A DNA stretch of 46,500 nt from Lingula anatina (lineage: Eukaryota > Brachiopoda > Lingulata > Lingulida > Lingulidae): positions 527,037-573,536 of the forward strand of contig NW_019774070.1 in the NCBI RefSeq assembly GCF_001039355.2, written 5' to 3'. How positions within the stretch are numbered: position 1 is the stretch's first letter; every line of letters starts with the position of its first letter. The translations under genes were made by a program, and so were the position numbers. This document shows, piece by piece, positions 27,845 through 39,669 of this stretch. The notes under the pieces are model-generated. The model did no database searches. It saw only the letters and a list, made by a program, of their open reading frames with translations, and had not been told where the DNA came from.

Positions 27845-28296
27845 GGGGGGGGGAAACTCGTTTGGGGATCCACAAACTATATGTTGTATAAGAAACTTGT
27901 TAAATGAAATGAAAAAACTGTGTACTAAAACCGTTATTTCAGAGAAACTTACAGAGAAGTTTTCAAGGATGTGCGTTCCGACCCTTCTACACTGCCCCTT
28001 CTACCCTGCCCCTTCTACACAGTCTACAACCAGACAGAAAAGATAAACGTGTGTGCCCTAAATACCCCAAGTTTTAAGAACGTGCCGATTTCTACTTTCC
28101 AAATTTGCCGAACAACAATTGAACTACTTCCAGCTAAAATCTGCCAACGGTTTGTGGCAAAACAGGAAACAAACGATTTACGGCTGCTCTTAAATCTAAA
28201 GACGCTGGTTATAATCTACATGCACCGGTACGTACCTGCAGTCAAGGCTACTGAGATGAGTACAGAAATGGTGGCAATACCCAAGTTGGGATACAT
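21185..28296 (-). CDS. multicopper oxidase, laccase-like, secreted or GPI-anchored, ten exons
   Basis: Exons from the start are 28236-28296, 26245-26492, 25376-25542 (or to 25596), 24694-24944, 24152-24291, 23593-23868, 23128-23409, 22468-22653, 21926-22073 and 21185-21456; all phases close, giving 676 residues (694 with the longer third exon). Exon 1 encodes the signal peptide [21 protein letters not shown] cysteine-rich segment follows ([31 protein letters not shown]), as in arthropod and mollusc laccases. All copper ligands are present: HWHG and FWHAHSG, HPMHLHG, and [12 protein letters not shown] with the type 1 Cys, His and axial Met. The C-terminus ends in a hydrophobic run ([16 protein letters not shown]) that suggests GPI anchoring. 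It should oxidise phenols, catechols or metal ions outside the cell using O2; the natural substrate is unknown. Confidence 0.95.
22871..22910 (+). repeat. short dispersed repeat, copy 2 (oxidase intron)
   Basis: AGTATTGCATAATGGTTTCA continues into TCATGCATTTGCAAGAAACT, matching 19458-19498 with few changes. Confidence 0.55.
25611..25722. mobile_element. 112-bp MITE with CCCAGCAAACACGTCACG ends and TA flanks
   Basis: The left end CCCAGCAAACACGTCACGTT and the following GGATCACGTGGC are mirrored at the right end (GCCACGTGATCC, then AACGTGACGTGTTTGCTGGG). The dinucleotide TA sits on both sides (25609-25610 and 25723-25724), as expected for Tc1/mariner-type insertion. The spacer is about 45 bases and nothing is coded. 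It lies in the oxidase intron, 14 bp from the outer acceptor of the third exon. Confidence 0.85.
26571..26788. mobile_element. MITE of the GGGCTCATT family, copy 1
   Basis: Ends GGGCTTATTCCCAATAAAA and, reversed, AGGCTCATTTCCAAT form imperfect inverted repeats, each followed by TTCTACGTAG or TTTACGTAG. The interior shares CTGATTGCATTCAGCAAG and GCGGAGTTGGAT with the copies at 32788 and 36755. It sits in the first intron of the oxidase gene. Confidence 0.75.
27523..27776. mobile_element. 254-bp foldback element in oxidase intron 1
   Basis: Almost the whole element is one dyad centred near 27650 (GGGGTAAATATAATTACCCC). Matching blocks on the arms include GGGTTCCCATA / AGAATGGTCCC, AGATCGATCC in both arms, ACTCCCTGGGGG / CTCCCCAGGGAG, and GCTAAATTGC / GCAATTTAGT. 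The AGATCGATCCA block is shared with the element at 32788, so the two are probably related. Confidence 0.75.
27785..27853. repeat. (TA)n(GA)n microsatellite ending in a G run
   Basis: A TA run passes into a GA run and then a G-rich tail. It lies in the first intron of the oxidase gene, about 380 bp from the signal-peptide exon. Confidence 0.95.
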
Positions 28297-31231
28297 GGTG
28301 ACCTCGTCGGTTCTCACGATATATGCTCTCTCCCCTTGGTACGGCAGTCGTTAGAACCTTCTGGAAACCAGGTACATTCATTTAACACAGCAATGACATT
28401 CAAGGATTATTGGGCACGTGTATGACCCTGAGTTTCATAACTCTACTGGAAATTTCCCCATCCCCTTGGATAATAAGGGTGCAATTTTTGTAGCCGAGTC
28501 GTCTTGGAAAACCATTAAGGACACACAGCCACGTCCACGGCTAGCGTCAATATATGTGGATGCAATGGTGGAATCAGACTTAACCAAGTTATCTCTCTGA
28601 ACGCAGAAACTCAGGGTAGACACGCACGGCTTTACTCTGCCGGACACGTTTTTGGACAAAACGTGATGGGTAGCTGATAAGTGTACTCTACGGGACTGAC
28701 TGGGCTGCTTCCCAGTTGATATATATATATTATATCATAGTATATATAAAATTTGCACTCGGGATACGTTGTTTATTGTTCATAAAAAGAATAATTAATT
28801 AATGAATAAGCATGTTACCCAGTAAGAAAATAACAATAAAAGCAAACAAAAACAATTATTTGACCCAGACTTATTTAGGGTCGATGCTCGCCGTTTCTCT
28901 CAGAGTAAAGCAGTTCCGTGTTAGTTCAAGGAGAGGTCGTAATTAAAAGCATGTGGCACACTGTGAAAGCCATCACGTCCAACCACAACGTCAACATCAA
29001 CATCAACCCGCCGATCCAATATTTCAGCTGCGGTATTTATGTCACGGCCGTCATGTCCGTAGAAAAATAATATGGCCACATATCACACACGCGCATGTAT
29101 TGCACTTATTAGCATTTGTGTCAATTTAACTTCAAAATTGAGTTGCAGTGTCTATTATTATTCAGATATGTGGTAAGTGTTCAGTAAACGTTGTAGTATT
29201 GATTGAGTGCCCGTAAATGTGATTGGACTTGAATTTATAGCGTAATAAACTTATCTTTTCTATTTAAATATAATAGTTTATGGCCACGTGTTGCATTAGT
29301 GACAGTCAGTTAGATTTATTTTCTCCTAAATCTACAACAACAGGGTTCAATTCCCTTTCCTTGTTATGTAGGGTAAAATCAAAACAAAAAATGAACTCTC
29401 ACAATTGATTAAGTAGGTTCTAGACAACACATAATAAAACATCTGAATGACTGGAATATTTTACATATCTGATTAAAATTACATGCATCAACGAATCGAA
29501 GACACGTTATGTGCAGACAGAAAGACTACTACACGCTCTAAGAGAGGCCGCATTTTCAAAAAAAAAAGTGTTAAAAGAACAATCTTACAACCTAAAGGCA
29601 ACAAATATGCTTCATAATGATCTGGATGCGATTAGAGTACGTACAGTATTTGAGGAAATGAAGAAGGTGAACTTCAAAGGGAAATTGAGTCCATTCCATT
29701 TCAAGCGCAGAGATTTTCACTCTAAAATTTTCACCCTGAAGCCGAAACCATTGTAGACGTCCATGTTTGAGAAAATTCGGCAATGTTGTTATAGTGTTAA
29801 GAATAATACTGACATGCTTGATGCAATGAAAAGGGCAATTTACAAACTGCGACCTGTTCGTCTCTTTGTTATTGTTCTAAACCAACCGTGTCATTATATG
29901 TTGACATATTTGATATCCGAAGCAAGAATCTGTTTCATAAAACTAGTAAGCATCTCACAGGCGGACAAAGCTATAATGTTCTGATATCAGCTACTTTAAA
30001 GAAGGAAATAAGTTCCACGTGAGACGCAGGAACCGTGGCGTTTATAGCCACCTCTTCGTTGCTCAAGATCAGGAAAAAAGTGCATCGCACACAGGGAAGA
30101 AAGGCAACATTAAAATACCACAGTCAAATCATTTAAAACATTTTGCAGAGATTTGATTTATAGTGTACTTCATGGTCCGGTAGGAAATGCTTAATTACAT
30201 TGACGTATGTATTTCGGTTACGTTACATAGCGGCATACCTTAACAACATTGCAAATGGTTCAACAAACAGCTGACGGCAACTGTAAAAAAGGTCTTTCGG
30301 TGCATTTTATTCACGTTTAAGTCCTTACGAGCAAAGTATGTGTCTTCGCCCTCTGAAGGTCGGGAGGGGGCGGGGGAGGGGGGGGGAGGGCTGTATGTTC
30401 CCTCCGAAAACGTTTGAAAACATGGGGATATTTGGGCCATTTGGAAATAGTGCCGCATTTGCTGGGAACTACAGTTTTTTTCTTTCTCTATTTCAGTATT
30501 TGATTTTGAAAAGTTGAGAGGGGGGGGGGAGGTTCGTCACCAGGGGGAATAGTACGATTAAGATATAAAAACTATTTCCTTTTTTCCGTTTTTTTCTGTT
30601 ACATAAATGCCTGATCATTGACGTCAGACCGCGCTAATACGGGAATGTGTTAGAGAAGACTTAGTCACAATAGGAACAGCCAGTGAAGTGAAACACTTTT
30701 GTCGCTGCTTACCCCTAGTGGTGTAGCAAACTTTGTCGGAACATGATTCCAAAACATAATGAAGCTCGCATACATGTGTGACGTTATTCTTATGCTTCAA
30801 AAAGTATGTTTCTGACTATGGGAATATTGAAAGTTACTAGAGCACTGTCAAAGTGAAAGTGAAACTATAAAGATTTGAAATTTTACCGAAAATGGCAGAA
30901 GAACAATGAAACTTCAAGGAATTGTAAAAAATAATTTGCCCTTACACTAGGATGATAAAATGCGATTGCAAATATTTAATGACGCTTCTGTGCTTCTTGT
31001 AGCAGTCTGAGACAAACGCAATTCACAGAAAATTTACAACAACTTGCATATCTTTGTAAATATCGATTGCCTGTCACTTATTTATCCGGAGTAATAAATG
31101 GTCTCTAAATGTATTAATGAGTCCCACGGGACATCAATAAAAATAGTTCAATGTGCCAATTGTACTTACTTTCACTGACATGAGCTATATCTGTTTACTC
31201 AGAAATAAACTACAAGAAACGGCAGTTCGAC
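28297..31231. other. upstream region of the oxidase gene; no gene seen
   Basis: Should hold the oxidase promoter and 5' UTR just right of 28296. An AT-rich (TA)-type stretch lies near 28718-28750 and G-rich runs near 30360-30390 and 30518-30530. Open frames at 29511-29984 are lysine-rich and unlike any family I know. I cannot support a gene. Confidence 0.45.
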
Positions 31232-31260
31232 AAAATAAATAAATAAATAAATAAATAAAA

Positions 31261-31295
<35 letters not shown>

Positions 31296-31296
31296 A
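31232..31296. repeat. (AAAT)n microsatellite
   Basis: Tandem AAAT with one extra A. Open frames across it translate into repeated FIYL and are not genes. Confidence 0.95.
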
Positions 31297-32787
31297 AACA
31301 GCATGTTTCGTTCCACCACACATCCGCACCGGCTTTTTTGACGGAATTCATTTCGTAACCACATTGTAGGCTTTGCAGCTGCCATGAGGTCACCCACCCG
31401 AACCAGAATCTTGCCTGTACAAAAAAGAGTGTTCCAACCTAGCGAAAGGACTGTTGAACTTTTAAGAACACGTGCGTGGAATCTTAAGAACACATCTTGT
31501 TATAAGAACTACTACCTCAAAATTAGCACTTTCAAAAAAAGTCAAATTTGTTCCAGCGGCAACACGGTAGCCGAGTGAAACCAATCCCAGGTTGACTCCC
31601 CACGCGGAAATAAATTGATTCCCGAAATTGAATCCATCAGTTGTCTAACCCCATTGCCAGGTCGAGTGTCGTTATATAAGATAATTCAAGGAAGATGTCC
31701 TGCTGATAGACTATGTGTTGTTTTAAGTGAGGTCAATCTACCTAAACTGGTCCTTTTACATACCTGTAACTTATTCGACTTGTCCACGGGCCACGCTCCG
31801 GCTTTTTCCTTCTGTACCGTGAACTACACTGAGTGTCGTTCCAGCTCAAGGTTATCTGGATTTCCTAGCTAAAGATATCTCGGTTACCGTCAAACGGGAA
31901 GTGGATAGAAAAACCACTTTACCTTTTTTCCACGAAATAATTCGCAGAGGTACTTTCACTTTCGGTTCTAGAGAAGAGCGCACAATGCCGGTGTAATGAC
32001 TCATTGACTTTCACTTTTTTTTAGCGAATAGAAAATCGATTTTAGGAAGAGACACATAAATGACAAAAACGATAGAAGCAACGGCATAAACCCGTCTTAA
32101 AATGATTCACAACCAATAAAGCGATAAAAGATAAGGTGCACAAAACGTTGTTGTCAATTTTATAGTAATATTACATAATATTTAGCGGCATGATCACCAC
32201 CAGTTTTCACTGTCTGTAGATATTCACAAACTGAAACTAGCGCACCTTAAAATTTTGAGAAAAATGAAAAATTTGCATAAATTATCATTACTCCAAGAAA
32301 AATAAATCAGTCATTCTGGAGCTGTATATTACTCTTGTAAGTTTGAAAATGACGAGTTACATGTCATTCTTTTTACGCTGTTTAAAATGAAAGTGACAGG
32401 TGACGGCGACGCTAACAGCGGTAAAGACAGGCGATGACAGGTGATGACCACATGTCCAGACTCCGGCACATAGTGTCTGTCCATAAAAAGGGGCAATCTT
32501 CACTGGGAGTACAAGCCAGGTCAACTGAAATATCACATGGTGGGGTTTGTCCTGCTGCCATGGCCATTCCATCCTAACTGATACCACGTCTGAGTAGTAC
32601 TCTCGCCACTTGTCACCCTCTGTCTGTGGATCTTAACAAGTGACAGTAAAGGTGAATTAAGAAATGGGTTTCTAAATAAATCTCTCACCTACCTGAGTCC
32701 CCTAATAGAACGATGTCACATGTAAATGCCGAGTCCAAGGTGAATGTGAATCTGTTAGCACTAACCACTTATATCGATTGAATCTAC
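31297..32787. other. gene-poor spacer
   Basis: No exon with splice signals or family motif is seen on either strand. Confidence 0.45.
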
Positions 32788-33035
32788 GGGCTCATTTCCT
32801 ATGAGACTAGCGTTCTATGTAGATCGATCCAACTCCGCTGAGACTCTCGCTGAACACAATCAGAATAAGTAATTAACGCGCATCCTCTTGGCATTGAGTA
32901 GAATACTAAAAAAAAAAGCCGATTATTTGGAGTTCGTTGCAGAAATAAGAGGAGGCGTGTTAACCTGTTAATCTGTTTGTATTTAGCTGAGCTGGGTTAA
33001 TCTGCGTAGAACGATATTTTATTGGGAATGAGCCC
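32788..33035. mobile_element. MITE of the GGGCTCATT family, copy 2
   Basis: GGGCTCATTTCCTATGAGA at the left end mirrors ATTGGGAATGAGCCC at the right end, with GTTCTATGTAG / CTGCGTAGAAC just inside. TAC flanks both sides. The interior carries AGATCGATCCAACTCCGC and CCTCTTGGCATTGAGTAGAA, the latter the reverse complement of a block in copy 1. No coding capacity. Confidence 0.78.
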
Positions 33036-34726
33036 TACTTTACCTTAACACGAGAGGTTCCACTCCCCAGGTGTGCGGACGTCACAGTAAATTTAACCTG
33101 GGCGTTCGTATTGTGGCCGCTTGCGACTGCAAGGTCAATGCCCCTTATGTAAAAAATCAGAGGCGTGTTTACACTCACCACTTTCCATTCGCTTTTGTAG
33201 CGCCCCTCGTGAGCGACTAAAACAAAAACCGTACGGTTTGCGTGCATGTATGATGCATAACAAAACACCAGGAGCTGTTTAAAAAAACATTGCTCGAAAA
33301 GTTTGAGTCCACCTTCACCCAAGGTAAATCCCGAGTAGTCCAAAAAAACAAAATATTGCACCTGTTCTTGTAAAAGGAGAAATAAGGATAATTATATACT
33401 AGATCGATAATTAGTTTATTCTATTGTTTTATCTTAAACCCAAAAAGAGCAAATTGTTGGCCGAAAAATTTAGACTCAAATTCGGGCCGTATCTTATTTT
33501 TTCAGACTGTCTCTGATCTACGGCATGTTAAGGGTCCTAGCGCTATGCAATCCAAATGCGTCGATGCGTTACGACCCATTTCTGGCTCGAACGACGGTCG
33601 ATCCAAGACCTACGTGTAACTTTGCCTTCCGTGTCCCCTGCATGGAAGAGCGACCACATGGGAAGAGAAATGTTATGTTTTCCGTTCCATTTCCACCAAA
33701 ATAAAAGCCGTCAGGCATGATTACCGATATGATAGTATTCAAAATGTGAAGACCCATTCTTTAACCTGTCAAGACTCGACCATAGCTTACATAATGATAA
33801 TAGCACCCATGGTCACGAGAACCATATTTCAGCGCGTTTGACGTTACAAAACAATACTGGCCTATATCACCTGACAATGTTAGAAAAATTCAACAGAGAA
33901 AAGACTGAAGGCAATTTATTATAACCTTGACTCTCAGTCTGGATAAAACGTGACCATTGAGCACAAGGAGGTGCGTTGTTTACTTGATATGTGCGGCATC
34001 GTAACAAATATGTCAAAAAACAATAAAGACAGGCGTCACGCCAGGTGATGTGAGTTGACAGGGGAGGATGACCCACGCCGACCCGTCGTTACCTGGGAGT
34101 TGACTCATAAAAAGAGCTTTAAACCGATATTTGATGAACATTTTTAGACTAAAAAATTGGCTTGGTTCATTTCAGGATAAAACCGCAGAATCTGGATGAA
34201 ATAGGCTAAATATTGGCCTAAAGAAAAAAAAACAGAAAAATATATTTCTTTTTTTGTTATGAAACAGGCGCACTATTTCTATTAATCAGTTTACTACCGA
34301 TCTACCTGGAGTCAAAGTGGACTAGAATTGTAGTCTTAAAATTTAGATCGACTTTAGCCGTGTGAAATGAGCAACTTGTTTTTTATTTCATTTTTTTTCT
34401 ATAGATAACGGGAACAACCAGAAGAACCGCTGTGGGTTTTCATGGGCTGAACCGAAAGATGTTACGAATATAGTCTCAGCACTTCAACTTATTGGATTGT
34501 TGTCATCTCTTTCAGCGTGTAGAAAATGCTGAAGGCATAAGCAAAACAATCGCGCAGATGCCTGAACGGTTTCTTCGCAATAAAATTTGCGAATATTCAA
34601 GTTCATCTGGAATATTAACTCTGGTATTTTTCTGCAGTTTTTTTTATGGCAAACACGCTTTCAAAAAATATAAATAAACATATAATCAATAATTAAATAA
34701 ATAAACACAGACCATGGTTACACACA
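33036..34726. other. gene-poor spacer before the IFT80 3' end
   Basis: No supported exon. Some open frames reach 100 codons on the minus strand (33035-33361) but show no family motif or splice context. Confidence 0.45.
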
Positions 34727-34732
34727 TTTATT
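34727..34732 (-). terminator. candidate polyadenylation signal of IFT80
   Basis: On the minus strand this reads AATAAA (in GTAAATAAATGTG), about 450 bp past the IFT80 stop codon. Confidence 0.35.
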
Positions 34733-35181
34733 TACAAAACTTTCAAACAAGTTCGACTGGACGGAATGTTAATTCTGATACCCATTATGTAATAGCTTAG
34801 ACAACTCCGTATGAATACAATATCTTATTGGGTCGTGAGCTTACTGGCAGTCACTCTACCTCGCTCTTCAGGTGTCCACAAGATGTTTGTGAATAACATT
34901 AACTTAAACTAAATCATTATTCACACAAGCGTCTCCTTCTACACAATCGTTTTCAATGCATTTTTCTGAGTTTTAACAGTTATTCAGTTTATAGTCAGGC
35001 GGAAGGAAGCTTGATATATCTCTTCTCACATCTTCCAATATTTTCCTTCCAGCTGGAGAGAAGGCTCCATATTGTTGATTAAAAAATATCTTCAAATCTT
35101 TGGTGTTAATAACAAATTGATCACGGATGGGTTCTGCACATTTTTCTGTGAGAATTGGTGTAAAATGTCTCGGCAGACGAC

Positions 35182-38100
35182 TTATCGTTTCCCTCCTCCT
35201 CTCTCCTTCTCCTTGGAATATTCCATTTCTATCTTCTGCTCGATCTTTTCCCAGTCTATATCAACCTGTAAAAAATGTTCAAAAATAAAAATAAGTCTAT
35301 ATCAAATTATAAAAAATAAAATACAAATTAATTAATTAATAACACATTCAAATAATCTTACTACATATTCAATATCACCATTTAAGTAATTAATACAATT
35401 GTTCACTGCCTCGTTTTATGTTTCTGTATTCTGAATAGATAAAAAATTTTACAAAAATTAACCAAAGGAAAACACATTTATTGACAGTGATGATAAAATT
35501 ATCTTGTTAATAAAAATCTGTCAGAACACCAAGATTTTTTGTACCTTACATACTTAAGTTAAACTGTATTTCAGTAACAAATTATCATCATCAGAGTACT
35601 ACACACAGTTTTAATCTTCACAACAACAGGTCAATATTGGAATGGAAACAAACTAATATAATTCTCGCTATTGTTGTGAGGAAACTATCACATAATAGTT
35701 GTTATTATTAATATGTATCTTGCTAAATTATAATCTACCTAAATCTAAAATTCACCACACCAAATAATTGTCTATCACAAAAATGTCACTTTCATAAAAT
35801 CCACTATATTATCCGCACATAATGTGCCTCAATCCTCATTTTGAAGACCCTTCTCAAAGCTACTTTTAATATCAGCTCACACTAATTAAATTCAAGTCAG
35901 TACCTTTACTGTTTAAAATACAATCAAATTAGTCAACCCCAACTATCCCATGCCTTAACTGGCTCAAAGACAATGCATTTCAATGAATAAATTTGAAGAA
36001 CAAAAAGAAAAAATCTTGACTGCTGCTCAGTATAAGTGTAATCACTCTGAGAATAGTACCTGAAACTTCTACATCAAAATAACAAGCTTAAAATTTATAT
36101 GTGTGCCCTGTAACTTTCACGAAAGATTTTATGCCTGGATTTGATCTGATTAAGGCCAAAATATGAGTCCACTTTAACCAAAGATAAATAAGTAGAAGTA
36201 CAATTTAAGCAAATAAAAAAACACTGCACATGTTTAAAAACATGTAGGGAGTGGTCAATGTACCCATACAATACTTTCTTTATTCAAAATCACACTCAGC
36301 AAACTAATACTTTCTGAAGCAGTGCTCTCAACAAAATTCACCACCAATAGATTGTGGTTCAGAATTCCAAGTTGCAGGGATCAGTACCTTCTGTTGACCA
36401 GTAGTGAAAGTCAATAAAACTCGAGAGTGTGGACTGGAGGAGACTGTATACACAAGCTCAGTGAGATGTTGGGAGCCCCACTGTCAACATTCCCCCCTCT
36501 GCCCACCGAGCACCTTGACAAATATCAGGGGCGGATTTAGGGCGTCTTCTGGGTCTTCCGGAAGACGGTCAGATTTTCAAGTTTACACTGGCGGGTATCT
36601 AATTTTTTTCTGTTTGAAGACGGTCCAAATGAAGAGCGGATCAACAAAGATAATTTGGAAGACTGTCAGGAAATAACTCTGAATCCGCCCCTGAACATTT
36701 CGAATTAAGCAATGAAAAATCTTGACCTTGAAGCCCTCAAGATGGAGACACAGGGCGCGTTCCCAGTGAAACTTATTATTCTATGTACATCGATCCAACT
36801 CCACAAGCTGACTAGCTGAATGCAATCAGATTAACTGAATTATAAGCCTCCTTTCACAGCTGGGGCCTTGGGGGGGGGTTAACCTTCTTGTGCATTCAGT
36901 TGCACTCAAAGCATAGCAAAAAAAGCTTCTAGATGCCTGGTGTACAGGAAAGTTCTAATCGGCCTAATTTCAAAGTTTTCCAGACATGTCCTATACAGGT
37001 CACAGAGATGATTGAGCCCCATGTTACAGACATGCCAAAATGCCATGGACCATAAAAGAGGGAGAGTTATTTTGCCTTGTTACTTCATCTGTCATGTCCA
37101 GCTGTAACCCCTGAGACTGTACAATGTATTCCTTAGATACTTTCCACAAGTGTGCTCCATGAAGCTAGGTTAAGTTAATCAGTTAGCCATGTCAAGCACA
37201 AGGGTTCCATAACCATGAAGTTTTTTCCACCTACCAAAGTGCACTTATACAGCTGTTATCAATTAAGTATCCAACTCTGTGAGAGAATGTCCCCAAGTTT
37301 CTGACAATGAAGGACTAAAAACGAACTTGAGTTTTGTGAAGTCTGCTGCTTTTATTTTAACACAATATCCAAGAATTGCAAGCAAGGAAAGCTTCTCACT
37401 TTTTCTCTTTTGAAATTGGTGGTTCACTGTGTCAATATTGTTAAAAGGGAGCAAAAAAATGTACTTCAATGTTCAGCATTGAGAAAATACCTAGCTGTTT
37501 GCTCTTTGCAGAAATTAGTTATCCCAAAATAATAGCAGTGACTTGCAAAAACTTTGACAATCCTATCATTGACCTTTTTTGCTCAATTCATGTCTGTAAG
37601 ATTTTATTAGAAATCTAATGCTTTGCAGAAATAAAAGTGAATGTCATATTTCTAAGTATCCCAAAATAATACAAGTGACTTGCAGAAACTTGAGAATCCT
37701 ATTATCGATAATCTTTTTGTTCATTTTCAGCTGTAAGACTTTATTGGAAAAATAATGCTTTGCAGAAATAAAAAGTGGCTGTCGTATCTTTAATTATCCC
37801 AAAAAAAAAAACAGCAGTGACTTGCAGAAATTTCTCTATCCTAAAATCAACCATCTTGTCATCAATCTTATGCCTGTTATGCTTTATTGGAAATATAATA
37901 CTTTGTCAACTTTGTTAACTGCAATGAGAATAACCGTTACAGTGACTTGCATATTTCTCAAAGCTACAACTTTTGTCCCAACAATAAACTTACCGAGGTC
38001 AAATGTTGATTCTGTAGCTAAAATTTGCTAATTATGTGACAAATATCTTAGCTGCTCAATTTACTTAAAAATTTTCTGGATTAATCATACACAGGTATAA

Positions 38101-38397
38101 GTAGCTGTAGGCAGTGGTTCCATGACTGTGTAATATTCCATACAAAGCTCCGATGCCTAACACTAGCAGACAGTTTCAATAAAGGACTGAAGTTCTTGAG
38201 CCAGGTTAAGACATTATAACTAGTATAGCCAATGTCTTTTCCATATTGGTTTTAGAAAATTGCCAAACAATTAGAACCTTAAGACATGTAGCTAACATGC
38301 TGTCAAATCTTAAACCGTGAGGAGTGGAAACTGATGCTAAGACAGTCAGAGTTTGGTTTGATTTAAGGGCTGGGCTTCAATAAAACCAACAGGAATG

Positions 38398-38428
<31 letters not shown>

Positions 38429-39587
38429 AAAATTTAATTGATGTTCTTTTGTGAGCCAGGTGCCAAAACCATGTTTTCATTATTTTTCAAGACAGGTGTA
38501 TTATGGACAAAACATGAGACTTCTCATACCTTCCCAACAAAAGATTATGCGGTGCAATAAAGACATGTAAAAACTTGGTAGTGAAAACAGCCAACACAAA
38601 AAGAGAAATTAGTATCAGTACACAGTTGTGTTGTAAATTTCAATATCATCTCCCCTAGGTGACTAAATTTCAATATCAATACAAAACCAGTTCCTACTAA
38701 ATAACAAAGTGATGTAAAGTTCTACAAACAACATGTACCTTGTCCTCTGACTGTTAGTTTGTTTTGAAAATGAAAATGTGTAATGATATATTATGAAACA
38801 TTATCACATCATAAAAAAAAAATTACATTGTTTTTTATTTTTGGTTTAGATTTTTTCTTCAGAGACAAAAACATTTCTTTATGAAATAAACTGTTTCAGA
38901 TACTCTGATGAAAGATAAAATCCCTTGGACTTCAGAGTTCTTCACTATCATATTCATATACTAGCTAAATCTTTTTTTATCAAAACTGCTTAAACTGAAT
39001 ATTCTTGTGACTGGAACAAGGATTCCCAAAGTGGCAGAATAATGCAGATTTATACTGTACATGGGCAAATGATATAACTTTAAACTTAAAATTTCTCCAT
39101 TCCCAAAGTAATAAAGTTGTGTGAAGTCTACTGTACAAGGGTAAATAATATGAAAACTTACCCCTTTTGCATACTGCTCAAATCTCTTGTCTGTCTCTGT
39201 CCTGTCAAACACCTGTAGATATTTCTGTCTGTATGCCAGAACTGTGTCTACATGAGTCTTGTGTTTCACTGCCAGCTCCAGGGCTCTGAAATATACCATC
39301 ATTTTATACCATAATGTGAAAAATAGTGATCCTGTAAGCAGTTATCAAGCAAAATACGTATACCATGTTGTGAATCTGTTTGTTAGTAGTGCTAAGTTTT
39401 CAACTGAAACACTGACTCATATTTCCCTAAGTTACAACAGATGAGGAAGCTGTTCATTGTTACTAACAAACAAACTTATTGTGTTAAATTTTGTAACTTA
39501 AAGTCAACCATAACACCAATTTCCTTTTTCTATCTGCCAACATACTTAATCTGCACCCTCCCACTGAAGATGGGTGTCCTCCCCCCC

Positions 39588-39669
<82 letters not shown>

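Noticed and set aside
29340-29360. GGGTTCAATTCCC resembling a tRNA T-arm
   Set aside because: No matching acceptor stem, D-arm or anticodon arm upstream.
29511-29984. Two adjacent lysine-rich open frames on the + strand
   Set aside because: No recognisable domain, no splice context and no start or stop features; could be chance in AT-rich DNA.
31185-31493. Minus-strand open frame of 102 codons
   Set aside because: Its C-terminal part is the translation of the (AAAT)n microsatellite.
33035-33361. Minus-strand open frame of 108 codons
   Set aside because: No domain, overlaps the end of an inverted-repeat element, and no flanking exon fits.
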